Below are positions 1-8,734 of a stretch of DNA of 64,000 nucleotides, one piece after another. Position numbers and translations under genes: made by a program. The stretch's first letter is position 1. Each line of letters opens with the position of its first letter. This DNA is from JAJFUB01 sp964622325 (GTDB taxonomy: Bacteria > Armatimonadota > Zipacnadia > Zipacnadales > UBA11051): NCBI GenBank assembly GCA_964622325.1, contig CAZUOJ010000007.1, forward strand, positions 9,581-73,580. The letters are read 5' to 3'. The notes beneath the pieces are model-generated. The model saw only the letters and a program-made list of their open reading frames with translations, ran no database searches and had not been told where the DNA came from.

Positions 1-1
1 G

Positions 2-709
2 GAAAAGCCAATGGCGGAGACGCTGCGGCAATGTGATGAAATCATTTTCAGCTGCCGGGAAAATGGCATTGTAGGGGCTGTGAATTGTTCACGGCGCTGG
101 GAGCCGGGCTGGACACGCGCTAAGGAGCTAGTACAAGAGGGCGTGATTGGAAATTTGCAGTGTATTATTGCTTTTTGCGGCGGAGGGCTGTCGCATATGG
201 GGAGCCATTTGCTGGATTTAGTGCGCTATCTGGCGGATGATGCGCCTGTGGAATGGGCTTGCGGGCATGTGCCAGGGCTGCAAGCCAGCGATGAACGCGA
301 TTTGTCAGGCCTGGGGATATTGCAATTCCCGGGGCCAATTCACGCCTATATCAATATGCTGGATGCGCACGCTGTGGGCGTGGATGTGACATTGATTGGC
401 CCAGAGGGACGGATTCAGATAGGCGATAACGGCAATTGGCGACAGCTGTGGATTTGTGAGCAGACAGGGCTGGGGCGGCGTTATCTGGCTGAAGCGCCCT
501 TTCCGCAGCCGTATGATATGCCCGATATGGGCCGAATGTCTGTGCTGGATATTGTCCATTGTGTGCGCCATGGCGGCAAGCCCCGCTGCGGCTTAGAGGA
601 TGGACGCGCGGCGCTGGAGCTCGCTTTGGCGTTGCGACATTCAGAGCGAACGGGAGCGCGTGTATATTTGCCATATGCTCATATAGATGAAGCTATCCGC
701 TCTGTATAA
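2..709 (+). CDS. Gfo/Idh/MocA-family oxidoreductase, 5' end cut by window
   Basis: The frame is already open at base 2 and reads E-K-P just before the Met at 11. This is the conserved EKP motif that follows the Rossmann domain in Gfo/Idh/MocA oxidoreductases, so the Met is internal and the gene starts upstream of the window. What remains is mainly the C-terminal alpha/beta substrate-binding domain, including the family segment GGGLSHMGSHLLDL (residues 57-70 counted from that Met). Members oxidise or reduce sugars and cyclitols with NAD(P); the substrate cannot be read here. The stop overlaps a possible upstream start of the next gene, suggesting co-transcription. A second, complete family member lies at 26592. 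Family assignment is firm, substrate unknown. Confidence 0.85.
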   Translation, partial: EKPMAETLRQCDEIIFSCRENGIVGAVNCSRRWEPGWTRAKELVQEGVIGNLQCIIAFCGGGLSHMGSHLLDLVRYLADDAPVEWACGHVPGLQASDERDLSGLGILQFPGPIHAYINMLDAHAVGVDVTLIGPEGRIQIGDNGNWRQLWICEQTGLGRRYLAEAPFPQPYDMPDMGRMSVLDIVHCVRHGGKPRCGLEDGRAALELALALRHSERTGARVYLPYAHIDEAIRSV

Positions 710-734
710 TTATTGCCAGGAGGGATTAGGGAAG

Positions 735-1715
735 ATGGAGATTTTGCTGGGGCCTGTCACATTGAAATCTGGCGAGACGGCCGAAATCTGGCAAATTGTG
801 GCGCCCGCGCCAGCCTGGAAGGAGCGCATTTTGCCATTTTTGGCTCATAAAGGCGATCCCTGGCTGAGGCCAATGGAAAAAGCCCTCACAGAGGGGCTGC
901 CGGGCTTGCGGATGAATTTTTTTGAATGCCTTTTGGGCGGACAGATTGTAGGCAATATCACGACAGTGGACGCCCAGGGCGTGGGGATGCTGCAGCATGT
1001 TTTCACGGATCCAGCCCATCGGCGCAAAGGCATCTGTCAGGCATTGATGCAGGCAGCAACAGCGGATTTTGCCCAGCGTGGCGGGCGCGCGATGTATCTG
1101 GGCACAGGCTACGATTCGCCGCCTTTCTGGATTTATTATTCTTTTGGCTTTCGGCCCATTGGCCAAACAGGCGCGATGAAATGGCTTTTGGAGCCTGATT
1201 TTGAGAAAAAGCATTTTGCGCCGGGGCCAACAAGTGTGCGGGATACGGATTGGCCCGATTGGCCGCAATTGACAGCCCTGTATCAAACAGAAGAAGGCGA
1301 TTATTTGCGGGGAATGTATTTTCAGCATTATGGCCATTCGTCTTTTGAAGGGGCCTATGCCGCGATGCAAAGAGATAAAGAGCAAGGGCGCATTTTACAA
1401 GTAAAAGTGCTGGAAAAAGAAGATGGCGCTCTCGTGGGCCATGCGATGCTGGCCCTACAATCCTGCTGGCGAGGCGAGCCGTATCTATTGGATTTTTTTG
1501 TCCATCCACATTTTGGAAGAGAGGCTACTAAGCTATTGCAAGCATTCGTGTGGCCGACCGATAAAAAAATACAGTGTTTTTGCGAAACGAAGGCGCGGGA
1601 AAAGAGAGCAGCCTTAGCTGCAGCAGGATTTATACAAGAAGCTGTGTTGAAACGACAAATCCTGAGAAACAAAGAATGGCTGGATGTCGTGATATATGCC
1701 AAAATGAATGTATGA
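735..1715 (+). CDS. GNAT-family N-acetyltransferase with two GNAT-like halves
   Basis: The 326-residue product transfers an acyl group from acyl-CoA to an unknown amine. The N-terminal half has a clear GNAT motif A, VFTDPAHRRKGICQALMQA, followed by the beta-5 segment ending in YYSFGFRPIG. The C-terminal half (from about residue 200) looks like a second, more degenerate GNAT fold ending in an AAGFIQEAVLKRQI segment. The open frame extends back to 687, but the ATG at 735 is preferred because a CAGGAGGGA ribosome site lies about 8 bases upstream and the 687 start would overlap the previous gene. It sits between an oxidoreductase and a UroD-family gene on the same strand, probably one operon. Substrate unknown. 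Confidence 0.8.
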   Translation: MEILLGPVTLKSGETAEIWQIVAPAPAWKERILPFLAHKGDPWLRPMEKALTEGLPGLRMNFFECLLGGQIVGNITTVDAQGVGMLQHVFTDPAHRRKGICQALMQAATADFAQRGGRAMYLGTGYDSPPFWIYYSFGFRPIGQTGAMKWLLEPDFEKKHFAPGPTSVRDTDWPDWPQLTALYQTEEGDYLRGMYFQHYGHSSFEGAYAAMQRDKEQGRILQVKVLEKEDGALVGHAMLALQSCWRGEPYLLDFFVHPHFGREATKLLQAFVWPTDKKIQCFCETKAREKRAALAAAGFIQEAVLKRQILRNKEWLDVVIYAKMNV

Positions 1716-1772
1716 GCTGGGCCGCGTCCCAAGCCGCTCCAGAAAAAAACAAAACAATACAGGAGCAAGGCA

Positions 1773-2813
1773 ATGAGCCCGCGGGAGCGCTGGCTGGCTG
1801 TGCTGAGAAGAGAAAAATTTGATCGAATTCCGCTGGATTATCGGGCGACGCCGGAATTTACAGCCCGACTGATGGCCTATCTGGGCGCCCGCCATATCAA
1901 GGAAGTCTTTGCGCGCCTGCATATTGATCCTGTGCTGGACATTGCGCCCCGCTATGTCGGGCCGCCTCTGGAGCCGAACAAGGATGTTTTCGGAGTGGGC
2001 TATGCGGATACAAAATACGAAGGCGGCGTGTATCGGGACGCCGTGTATCATCCGCTGGCCCCATATCAGTCCGTGGAAGAGATTGAGGCGAATTATCAAT
2101 GGCCCTCGCCGGATTATTGGGATTATTCAGACATAGCGGCCCAATATGCGGGCCATGAAGAGGAGGTGGTGCGGGCGGGGCATGTGGAGGAATTTGCCCA
2201 ATACAAATTTTTGCGCGGCGTGCAGCAAAGCTATCTGGATTTATATGATCATCCGGAGATAGTGGATTATGTGCTGGGCAAGCTGTTTGCCCTAAAATAT
2301 GAGCAGCTTTGCCGGATATACGAGCAGCTGCCGTATGGGGCTGTGATCTGGACATGGGTCGCGGAAGATGTTGCCAGCCAGCGGGGCCTGATAATCTCTT
2401 TAGAGCATATTCGCCGTTTTTTGGCGCCTCATTTCCAGCGGATCATAGCGCTTGTGCATCAAGCCGGCGCATATGTGTTTCATCACAGTGACGGCGCCTG
2501 TCGGGAAGTTGTGCCCATGATGATTGAATTAGGGATTGATGTGCTGGATCCGGTGCAATGGCGTTGTGCGGGAATGGAACGCGAAGGCCTCAAGCGCGAT
2601 TTTGGGGATAAAATAATTTTTCACGGGGCGATGGATAATCAATTTACATTGCCTTTTGGCACGCCAGAGGATTGCCGCCGCGAGGCCGAAGAAAATATTC
2701 AGCTTTTGGGGCCAGGCTTGATTTTGGGCCCCTGTCATAATTTGCAAGTCGTTAATCCGCCCGAAAATGTCGTCGCCTATTACGACGCCGCCTATGAAGC
2801 TAGCTGGCAATGA
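1773..2813 (+). CDS. uroporphyrinogen decarboxylase (UroD)-family protein, MtaA/CmuA type
   Basis: The 346-residue protein matches the URO-D superfamily: an N-terminal SPRERWLAVLRREKFDRIP start, a central TIM-barrel region, HHSDGACREVVPMMIELGIDVLDPVQ and the C-terminal LGPCHNLQVVNPPENVVAYYDA segment, which resembles the G(T/P)xHNIQ..TPxEN motif of this branch. Members other than HemE are cobalamin-dependent methyltransferases or of unknown role. Linkage to oxidoreductase and transport genes rather than heme genes argues against HemE. An ACAGGAGCAAG ribosome site precedes the ATG. No cobalamin-binding partner is visible next to it, so the reaction is open. Confidence 0.85.
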   Translation: MSPRERWLAVLRREKFDRIPLDYRATPEFTARLMAYLGARHIKEVFARLHIDPVLDIAPRYVGPPLEPNKDVFGVGYADTKYEGGVYRDAVYHPLAPYQSVEEIEANYQWPSPDYWDYSDIAAQYAGHEEEVVRAGHVEEFAQYKFLRGVQQSYLDLYDHPEIVDYVLGKLFALKYEQLCRIYEQLPYGAVIWTWVAEDVASQRGLIISLEHIRRFLAPHFQRIIALVHQAGAYVFHHSDGACREVVPMMIELGIDVLDPVQWRCAGMEREGLKRDFGDKIIFHGAMDNQFTLPFGTPEDCRREAEENIQLLGPGLILGPCHNLQVVNPPENVVAYYDAAYEASWQ

Positions 2814-2871
2814 GGAATGCTTTTCCCGGCTTTGCTCAGGCGCCACATTTTAGCTTATAAGAGGAGACGCG

Positions 2872-3354
2872 ATGCAATATACGACAGGACAATTAGGGCG
2901 CGTGTTTGTGCTGCGCTTAGAAGACAATGAGCCGATGCCCGAAACGCTGGAAAAATTTTTGGCGCAGCAGGGCCTACAAAGTGGCCTGGCTTTTATGATT
3001 GGAGGCGTCAGCGAGGGCAGCCGGCTTGTAGTGGGGCCTGAAAATGGCCGTGTGTTTCCCGTGCGGCCGCTCGTCGAAACATTGAGCAATGTTCATGAGA
3101 TATTAGCGGTGGGAACGATTTTTCCTGATGAGACGGGAAAGCCTGTGCTCCATATGCACGGCGCCTGTGGGCGGGAGAAAGACACGCGCACAGGCTGCAT
3201 TCGCGTGGGCATACGCGCCTGGCAGATTCTGGAAATTGTGGTGCTGGAAATCACAGGGCTTAAGGCCGCGCGGCTTTTGGATAAAGCGACAGGCTTTCAT
3301 ATGCTGCGATGTTCGCCAGGCCCGGCGGCCATTGAGGAAACAAAAGAGAGGTAA
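2872..3354 (+). CDS. PPC-domain (DUF296) protein
   Basis: This 160-residue protein is a stand-alone PPC domain (plant and prokaryote conserved domain, DUF296). Diagnostic features are an N-terminal VFVLRLEDNEPMPETLEKF stretch, a GLAFMIGGVSEGSRLVVGP strand-turn, and PVLHMHGACGREKDTRTGC, which carries the conserved HxHG zinc-binding segment. In plants the domain accompanies AT-hooks; bacterial versions are small trimers of unclear role. There is no AT-hook here. A GAGGAG ribosome site lies just upstream. It follows the UroD-family gene by 58 bases and precedes the large membrane protein, so it probably belongs to the same transcript. Confidence 0.8.
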   Translation: MQYTTGQLGRVFVLRLEDNEPMPETLEKFLAQQGLQSGLAFMIGGVSEGSRLVVGPENGRVFPVRPLVETLSNVHEILAVGTIFPDETGKPVLHMHGACGREKDTRTGCIRVGIRAWQILEIVVLEITGLKAARLLDKATGFHMLRCSPGPAAIEETKER

Positions 3355-3489
3355 ATAATTGCCGGGCAGAAGAGCATTAAACTTTTGTGACAAAAACAAA
3401 AGGGAGAAGACATTTGCGCGCACAATAGCCCGAACGACAAAACGAGGCAAAAGCATTTTGCCTCTAGCCAGCGGGCAGAGAAGGCCGCC

Positions 3490-5469
3490 ATGACAGAAGC
3501 AAAAGCACAAAAGGAAAGAAGCTTTCCCGCCGTGCCTGAGAGAAGCGAAGAAGCTCTTCATGCGCCTCGCGCTTTCCTCTGGGGCAGTTTGATGGCGCTG
3601 GCGATAGGCTTTGGCGTGCCGTATGGGACGCTGATTTTGCGTGGCTCGTATATGGATCTGGATTTTTCGACGCCGGGGGCAATTTTTGTTTTATTTGTCG
3701 TTTCCGCTCTGCTCAATCCTCTCTTCTGGCGTTTGGGCCGGCGGCTGGCGTTGCGCAGCCAGGAAATGATTATTGCATATGTAATGGCGCTTTTGGCCTG
3801 CTGCATCCCCACAATGGGCCTTACGTGCCAAGTGCTCCCCATCATTACAGGTTTTCGCTATTATGCCAATCCGGAAAATCGCTGGGAAGAGTTGCTTTTG
3901 CCGTATATTCCGCAATGGATGTATCCGGCGGACGAGCGGGCTATCCGCTATTTTTACGAAGCTTTGCCGCCGGGACAGACGATTCCCTGGCTAGTGTGGC
4001 TGAAGCCCCTGGCGCTCTGGCTGTTGTTCATTTTTGCCTTTCAGTTTGTATCGATATGTCTGATGGTCATTTATCGGCGCCAGTGGGTCGAGCATGAACG
4101 GCTTGTCTATCCGCTGGTACATTTGCCTTTGGAGATGTGTCAGACGGCGCCGCCGGAGCGGCAGGCATTTTATCGGAATGCCTGGCTGTGGCTGGGCTTT
4201 GCCGTCCCCTTCGTTATCGGCTCCTTTATCGGTTTGCATTATTATTTTCCCAGTGTGCCCGCGCCGAATTTGGCCACTCATATTCCCGTATTTCGCCAGA
4301 CGCAATCTCTGGCATTGCGTTTGAGCTTCCCCATGATTGGCTTTTTTTATCTCGTGGAACAGCAGACGACTTTTTCCTTATGGTTTTTTAATTTGTTGTT
4401 TTTCATTGTGCGGGGAATAATGAACATCCTGCATATTGGGATGCAGGAAAATCTCGGCATATATGGGGCGCGCTCGCCAGTGTTTGCGCATTTGGGCGTG
4501 GGGGCGTTTGTGGCAATGATGGCGGTAGGGCTGAAAGTGGGGAGGCAGCATTTTGCCGCCGTGTGGCGCAAGGCGCTCTACAATGACGCGCAGGTGTCAG
4601 ACGAGGATGAGATGCTGTCCTATCGGGCAGCAGTATGGGGGTTAATGGGGGGCCTGCTCATAATGATAATCTGGCTTGCGGCTTCGGGGTTGCCGCTGCT
4701 CTTAGTCATTCCCTTTGTGCTGGTGGCATTGTTGCTCTTTTTGGGTCTGACGCGGATTGTGGCGGAAAGCGGGATGGCGGAAGCAGTGGCGCCCAGCATT
4801 GCTCCGGGCGTATTAGTCTCCGCCGTGGGCGCTCCTGTATTTGGCCGCAAGGGCTTGGCAGCCCTGGCCATGAGCTATGTGTGGCTGAGCGATATGCGGA
4901 TTTTTGTGATGGCAGGCGCCGCCCACGCGCTGAAGCTGGGCCAACAATTGCCGCCCCGCCGCCGGAGTCTGCTGCTGTATGCCATCATCGGTGGGATTCT
5001 GCTGGCGCTGGCGTCCAGCATGCCCCTCACTTTGTATTGGGCCTATCAGCGCGGCGGGCCGAATCTGAATAGCTGGTTTTGGAACGGCTCGCCCCTGGCC
5101 GCGGCACGCTGGACAGCCGAAAAGATTGCCAATCCCACGCCTCCCAATTTGGCCGGCTGGATTTTGACAGGCGTGGGCGCAGCCATAATGCTATGGCTTG
5201 CCGTGATGCGCCAGCAATTTTTATGGTGGCCCTTCCATCCTATTGGCTTTGCGCTGGGCGGGATCTGGATAATGGATGAACTGTGGGCCACGGCCTTCGG
5301 CTCCTGGCTTGTAAAGACGCTGCTGATGCGCTATGGCGGCGTGAAAGCCTTCCAAAAAGCACGGCCTTTCTTTTTAGGCTTGATTTTAGGGCAATTCGCC
5401 ACAAATGGCCTCTGGCTATTTTTAGATGCCCTGACAGGGCATACAGGGAATCAAATTTTCTGGATTTAA
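3490..5469 (+). CDS. large polytopic membrane protein, OPT-like (DUF6785/DUF6784 type)
   Basis: The 659-residue protein begins with a charged cytoplasmic tail (about 35 residues) and then has roughly a dozen hydrophobic segments, e.g. GSLMALAIGFGVPYGTLIL, FVSICLMVI and LLLVIPFVLVALLLFLGL. The overall layout resembles the oligopeptide-transporter-like proteins of Planctomycetota and Armatimonadota annotated, as far as I recall, as DUF6785 with a C-terminal DUF6784. Long loops after the first helix pair carry the conserved-looking RYYANPENRWEELLLPYIP segment. It probably moves a small solute across the cytoplasmic membrane, but no substrate is known. It closes the first gene block; a gene-free AT-rich stretch follows directly. 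Confidence 0.65.
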   Translation: MTEAKAQKERSFPAVPERSEEALHAPRAFLWGSLMALAIGFGVPYGTLILRGSYMDLDFSTPGAIFVLFVVSALLNPLFWRLGRRLALRSQEMIIAYVMALLACCIPTMGLTCQVLPIITGFRYYANPENRWEELLLPYIPQWMYPADERAIRYFYEALPPGQTIPWLVWLKPLALWLLFIFAFQFVSICLMVIYRRQWVEHERLVYPLVHLPLEMCQTAPPERQAFYRNAWLWLGFAVPFVIGSFIGLHYYFPSVPAPNLATHIPVFRQTQSLALRLSFPMIGFFYLVEQQTTFSLWFFNLLFFIVRGIMNILHIGMQENLGIYGARSPVFAHLGVGAFVAMMAVGLKVGRQHFAAVWRKALYNDAQVSDEDEMLSYRAAVWGLMGGLLIMIIWLAASGLPLLLVIPFVLVALLLFLGLTRIVAESGMAEAVAPSIAPGVLVSAVGAPVFGRKGLAALAMSYVWLSDMRIFVMAGAAHALKLGQQLPPRRRSLLLYAIIGGILLALASSMPLTLYWAYQRGGPNLNSWFWNGSPLAAARWTAEKIANPTPPNLAGWILTGVGAAIMLWLAVMRQQFLWWPFHPIGFALGGIWIMDELWATAFGSWLVKTLLMRYGGVKAFQKARPFFLGLILGQFATNGLWLFLDALTGHTGNQIFWI

Positions 5470-6145
5470 TTATTTAATTATATAAAAACAAAAAATACTT
5501 TTATATTTTTATTTCCCCTTTTTTATTATTAGAAAAAGCACATAAATTAGATTAAAAATTTAAAAGCGCACGGCAAAATGTGGAAAACTCTGTGGAAATG
5601 TGAAAAACTCTGCCCGCGGAAGAGGATCACAGCTTTTTAGCTGACCATAAATGTAAAACTTTTATGTGCAATACTTGAACCAGAAAAATCTATCATATAA
5701 TTCAGAATATCCACAACGAACCGTTAAAAAATCAACAGCCTAAAGGTCAGTTGAAAGAACAGATTGTATGATAATGTTTTTGTAAGATAATTTTTCGATT
5801 ATTTTGTCTGTGGGGATGAGGAACAGTTGGCCGAACGGCAGCCAGGGGCAGCCAGGAGAGCAGAGACTGGCGGAAGCCTTTCTGGCTGGCGTGGGCGCAA
5901 ATGTCCGGGCGCGCAGCCTTAGGGAGAGTAGAGCTAGGCAAGATATGGGCGAACAAAGAGTCTAAATTGCAGATGAGCGTCCCCCTGGCACAGCGGAAAG
6001 AATGACACAAGCCGAAATCCCATAAAACAGCCTGCTCAGGGCCGCCAGTCCCAAGCGATGGAATGAAATTGCATTTACGGCGCAATTGGAGAAATTGCAG
6101 CCACAAAGGGAGCGCGCCCCAGCGAAGAAGGATTCGGCAGTCGTT
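5470..6145. other. gene-free region: AT-rich stretch plus GC-rich part without coding signal
   Basis: Bases 5470 to about 5575 are almost purely A and T. From 5579 to 5715 lie several DnaA-box-like nonamers (separate entry). A small CAGCT-TTTT-AGCTG hairpin sits near 5630-5643. From about 5810 to 6060 the composition becomes purine- and GC-rich, but no frame with a convincing start and family match is present on either strand. I do not recognise an RNA gene here: RNase P, tmRNA and SRP RNA landmarks are absent. Confidence 0.5.
5579..5715. repeat. cluster of DnaA-box-like sites next to an AT-rich tract
   Basis: TGTGGAAAACT (5579-5589), TGTGGAAAT (5591-5599) and TGTGAAAAACT (5599-5609) are close variants of the complement of TTTTCCACA. 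ATATCCACA at 5707-5715 differs from the DnaA box TTATCCACA at one base. All lie beside a roughly 100-base AT tract. This resembles a DnaA-binding region, but the neighbouring genes are not the usual oriC neighbours. A second group of the same word is at 8735-8787. Confidence 0.35.
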
Positions 6146-6619
6146 ATGGAGAAACAGCAACATCCGTCTGGCAAGTTGTCGGCGCAGACGGAAGTATGCT
6201 ATAATGAGCCCACGGCTTTTCGGGCGAAAGAATCAGGACAGGGCACTGTGGAAAGTAAATCTTCCTGGGCACAACTTTTTTTGGGCCTGCTCATTTTTGG
6301 CGCAGGCATTGTGCTGTTAGTTTGCGTATTTGTGTGGACTTATCAGCTTTATCAGGGGATAGATGCGCAGCTCCTCCAGGCAAGCGCCGTTAAGGCGCCG
6401 CCGCAAGTTGCGGGCGCCCCGCCCAACAATAAGTCGCTGCCCCCCGGCGCTCTGCAAAGCAATCCTAAAGGGCCCAAGCTGACTTCTATCGCCTTAGCCC
6501 TGGCCGTGAAATTTCTGGCCTTGCTCGTCATGGGCTGGATCGCCGGGATTATATCCAGCAAGGGCGTCAGCCTCGCCGTCGGTGTCACGCGCCGCTCTTC
6601 GCCGCCGTCTGTGGAATGA
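6146..6619 (+). CDS. small membrane protein of unknown function (two transmembrane segments)
   Basis: I do not recognise the family. Two strong hydrophobic segments are visible, LFLGLLIFGAGIVLLVCVFV and, near the C-terminus, IALALAVKFLALLVMGWIAG, linked by a Pro-rich loop; a short tail follows. The start is uncertain. ATG 6146 gives 157 residues with a polar, low-complexity N-terminus; TTG 6086 would be longer. A promoter-like TTGTCG/TATAAT pair at 6176-6205 and an AGGACAGGG ribosome-like site favour GTG 6248, which puts the first membrane helix close to the N-terminus. The gene ends 42 bases before the acylphosphatase start and is probably co-transcribed with it. Confidence 0.6.
   Translation: MEKQQHPSGKLSAQTEVCYNEPTAFRAKESGQGTVESKSSWAQLFLGLLIFGAGIVLLVCVFVWTYQLYQGIDAQLLQASAVKAPPQVAGAPPNNKSLPPGALQSNPKGPKLTSIALALAVKFLALLVMGWIAGIISSKGVSLAVGVTRRSSPPSVE
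6176..6205 (+). promoter_or_regulatory. candidate sigma-70 promoter with extended -10
   Basis: TTGTCG (6176-6181) and a perfect TATAAT (6200-6205) are separated by 18 bases, and TGC directly precedes the -10 (TGnTATAAT). It lies inside the longest version of the next open frame. If active, translation of that gene would begin further down, for example at GTG 6248. Confidence 0.45.
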
Positions 6620-6661
6620 TTTGAAATGCTTGGAATGAGGAGGAATGAGGAGGGAGGCGCA

Positions 6662-6946
6662 GTGAGCCAAGCCAGATTGCATGCGCTTGTGACAGGACGT
6701 GTCCAGGGCGTGGGCTTTCGTTATTTTGTAGTGCAGCGAGCCCAGCAATTGGGCTTGAGCGGCTTTGTGCGCAATGTGGGCTTTCGGCAAGTGGAAGTGG
6801 AGGCCGAAGGGGAGCAGGAGGCTTTAGAGCAGCTGGTGGAGGCACTGAAGCGCGGGCCCTCTGGGGCATATGTGGAGCATGTGGAGATTGCATGGGCGCC
6901 GGCCCGCGGGGCTTATCAAGGATTCACAATTCGGCCCTCGCGCTAA
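6662..6946 (+). CDS. acyP: acylphosphatase
   Basis: The 94-residue product hydrolyses the carboxyl-phosphate bond of acylphosphates in the cytoplasm. It shows the whole family core: VTGRVQGVGFRYFV, with the phosphate loop and catalytic Arg, and LSGFVRNVGFRQVEVEAEG, with the catalytic Asn, ending in a typical strand GFTIRPS. The ATG at 6626 would add a 12-residue tail not seen in the family. The GTG at 6662 is preferred because the ribosome site GGAGGGAGG lies just before it and the length then matches the usual 90-95 residues. It lies between a membrane protein and a response regulator, all on the plus strand. Confidence 0.9.
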   Translation: MSQARLHALVTGRVQGVGFRYFVVQRAQQLGLSGFVRNVGFRQVEVEAEGEQEALEQLVEALKRGPSGAYVEHVEIAWAPARGAYQGFTIRPSR

Positions 6947-6976
6947 TCGGCTTCCGCCCAGGCCAGGCATGTTTCG

Positions 6977-7957
6977 ATGGCATACACAAATAAGCGCATT
7001 TTAATTGTCGATGATGATGAAGGCATCGTCCGCGCCTGCGCCGAGGCCTTGCTGCGACACGGCTATGAAGTCGTCACCGCTCTGTCAGGCAAAGAGGCCA
7101 TGGCCCTTTTATCCACGCAGCAATTTGCAGCGGCAGTGCTGGACATTGTTTTGCCGGATGTGGATGGGCTGCAGCTTTTGCAATATGCCAAACAAAAAGA
7201 TCCGGATACGGTCGTGTTATTAATGACGGGCTATGCGAGCCTGGAGACAGCCATCCAGGCCTTGCGGCAGGGGGCTTATGACTATTTGCGCAAGCCGTTT
7301 ACAGGCGCTGAACTGGCTGCCGTGCTGGCCCGCGGCCTGCAAGAGCGCGAGCAACGGCTCGCCACTCGTCGGCTTTTGGAGGAACTGCAGGCGCTTAATC
7401 AATCGCTAAAGGAACAGGCTTCCGTTGCCGGGGAATGGAGAATTCTGGAGCAATTCGGGCAGAAGCTGCAGAAGGCCTCGTCGCCGGCGGAGATGCTGGC
7501 GCAGATTGTCCAGGCTGCCCGCGAAATGACAGAGGCGCGTGTGGGAGGATTGTTATGGCGGCAGCCTTCCGGCGTTGTCTCCTGTGTGCTTGTCCAGACG
7601 GAAAATGCGGAAGCGCTGTCCTCTCTTCCCTGGGCCGAGGAGCCTCTGCTACAAAAAGCCTGGCAGACAGCAGAGCCTGTGCTTGTGCCGCAGCTTTTGC
7701 ACGACGCGGAAGCTGCCACAGGGCCGCTAGCGCTGGCGGGCTTTAATTCGGCATTGATTATGCCCCTGCCCGCCTGGCCTGGCCAGGGCCTCCGTCAGGG
7801 CGCCCTGTTGTTGCTGGACAGCGCCCAGGGATTCCGCGAACAGCATATCGCCTTGCTGCGCGTGCTGGCGGCGCAGGCGGCGCTGCTCATTCCGGCCGTG
7901 GCCGCCTCCGGGCCGGCGGACGACCAATTCCGCGATTTGCGCGACCTGTTGCGTTGA
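6977..7957 (+). CDS. response regulator with REC and GAF domains
   Basis: Residues 1-125 form a receiver domain with the acidic pocket D12-D13-D14, phospho-acceptor D56 in VLDIVLPDVDG, T84 (LLMTGYAS) and K106 (LRKPF). A short coiled linker (about 126-160) leads to a GAF-like domain (about 165-310) with a pattern including EMTEARVGGLLWRQPSG and ALIMPLPAW. There is no DNA-binding, cyclase or kinase output domain, so signalling probably goes through the GAF domain or protein contacts. No histidine kinase is adjacent, making it an orphan regulator. The methyltransferase gene starts 4 bases after its stop, indicating tight coupling. Confidence 0.88.
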   Translation: MAYTNKRILIVDDDEGIVRACAEALLRHGYEVVTALSGKEAMALLSTQQFAAAVLDIVLPDVDGLQLLQYAKQKDPDTVVLLMTGYASLETAIQALRQGAYDYLRKPFTGAELAAVLARGLQEREQRLATRRLLEELQALNQSLKEQASVAGEWRILEQFGQKLQKASSPAEMLAQIVQAAREMTEARVGGLLWRQPSGVVSCVLVQTENAEALSSLPWAEEPLLQKAWQTAEPVLVPQLLHDAEAATGPLALAGFNSALIMPLPAWPGQGLRQGALLLLDSAQGFREQHIALLRVLAAQAALLIPAVAASGPADDQFRDLRDLLR

Positions 7958-7961
7958 GAAA

Positions 7962-8720
7962 ATGGGAGAAAACAGCTCTCATTGGTGGCGTGTCTTCTTC
8001 GCTCATCCCGATTCGCTTATTCTTTCTCGCTTCCCTTCCGACAATGAAACACAGCAGGAGGCGCAAGCCCTCCAGCGGCTTGTGCCCTTGCGCAAGCAGG
8101 ATGTGATTGCGGATATTTGTTGCGGAATGGGGCGGCATTTGCTTTATCTGCAGGCGCAGGGCTATCAGATTGTGGGCCTGGATTGTTCGCCAATGATGTT
8201 GCAATTAGCGCAGCGCCGCGGGAGAAAGCTGGGCCTGCGGCCACAGCTCGTGCAGGGCCTCGCCCAGGCGCTGCCCTTCAAAAATCAGTCCTTTGATGTT
8301 GTGCTCAATCTATTCAACAGCTTCGGCTATCTGCCCACGGACGAAGAAAATTTGCGCGTGCTGCAAGAGGCGGCGCGCTGTCTGAAGCCGGGCGGGCGTT
8401 TCTTTTTGGATACGCGGAACAAGAAGCATCAGATCTTGTTTGCCCCCTATCAGGAGCTAATCCGCCTTCCGCAAGGCCGCGCCTGCATTATGCGCTGCTC
8501 CTTCAATCGCCAGACGCAACGGCTGGAGTCCTATTGGCTGGCGGCGGAAAATCCGGAGCATGTTTTACATACAGCTTCCATTCGCCTGTATAGCCTGGAA
8601 GAATTGCAGGAAATGCTTCAGGTGGCGGGATTTGCTCTAAGCGCGGCATATGGCGGCTATGATGGGCATGCATTTGAAGGCTGGGAGCGGGAATTACTCT
8701 TATTGTGTCACAAGCGTTGA
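7962..8720 (+). CDS. class I SAM-dependent methyltransferase
   Basis: The 252-residue protein has a standard SAM-binding Rossmann core: motif I ADICCGMGRHLLYLQAQGY, the acidic end of strand 2 in IVGLDCSPMMLQLAQ, motif III FDVVLNLFNSFGYL and a post-motif ARCLKPGGRFFLDTRN. The substrate-binding region is not diagnostic; small molecule or protein are both possible. It begins 4 bases after the response regulator and is the last gene before a convergent operon, so it is probably translationally coupled. No dedicated terminator is clear; the downstream 196 bases carry repeated TGTGGAAAACT words. Confidence 0.85.
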   Translation: MGENSSHWWRVFFAHPDSLILSRFPSDNETQQEAQALQRLVPLRKQDVIADICCGMGRHLLYLQAQGYQIVGLDCSPMMLQLAQRRGRKLGLRPQLVQGLAQALPFKNQSFDVVLNLFNSFGYLPTDEENLRVLQEAARCLKPGGRFFLDTRNKKHQILFAPYQELIRLPQGRACIMRCSFNRQTQRLESYWLAAENPEHVLHTASIRLYSLEELQEMLQVAGFALSAAYGGYDGHAFEGWERELLLLCHKR

Positions 8721-8734
8721 ACAAAGGAAGCTTT

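Noticed and set aside
5810..6060. Possible structural RNA (RNase P, tmRNA or SRP RNA) in the purine-rich part of the gap
   Set aside because: A GTCCGGGCG segment recalls RNase P, but the other conserved landmarks of these RNAs are missing.
5747..6163. 138-codon minus-strand frame in the AT-rich/GC-rich gap
   Set aside because: No ribosome site, no homology features, and composition changes within the frame; treated as non-coding.
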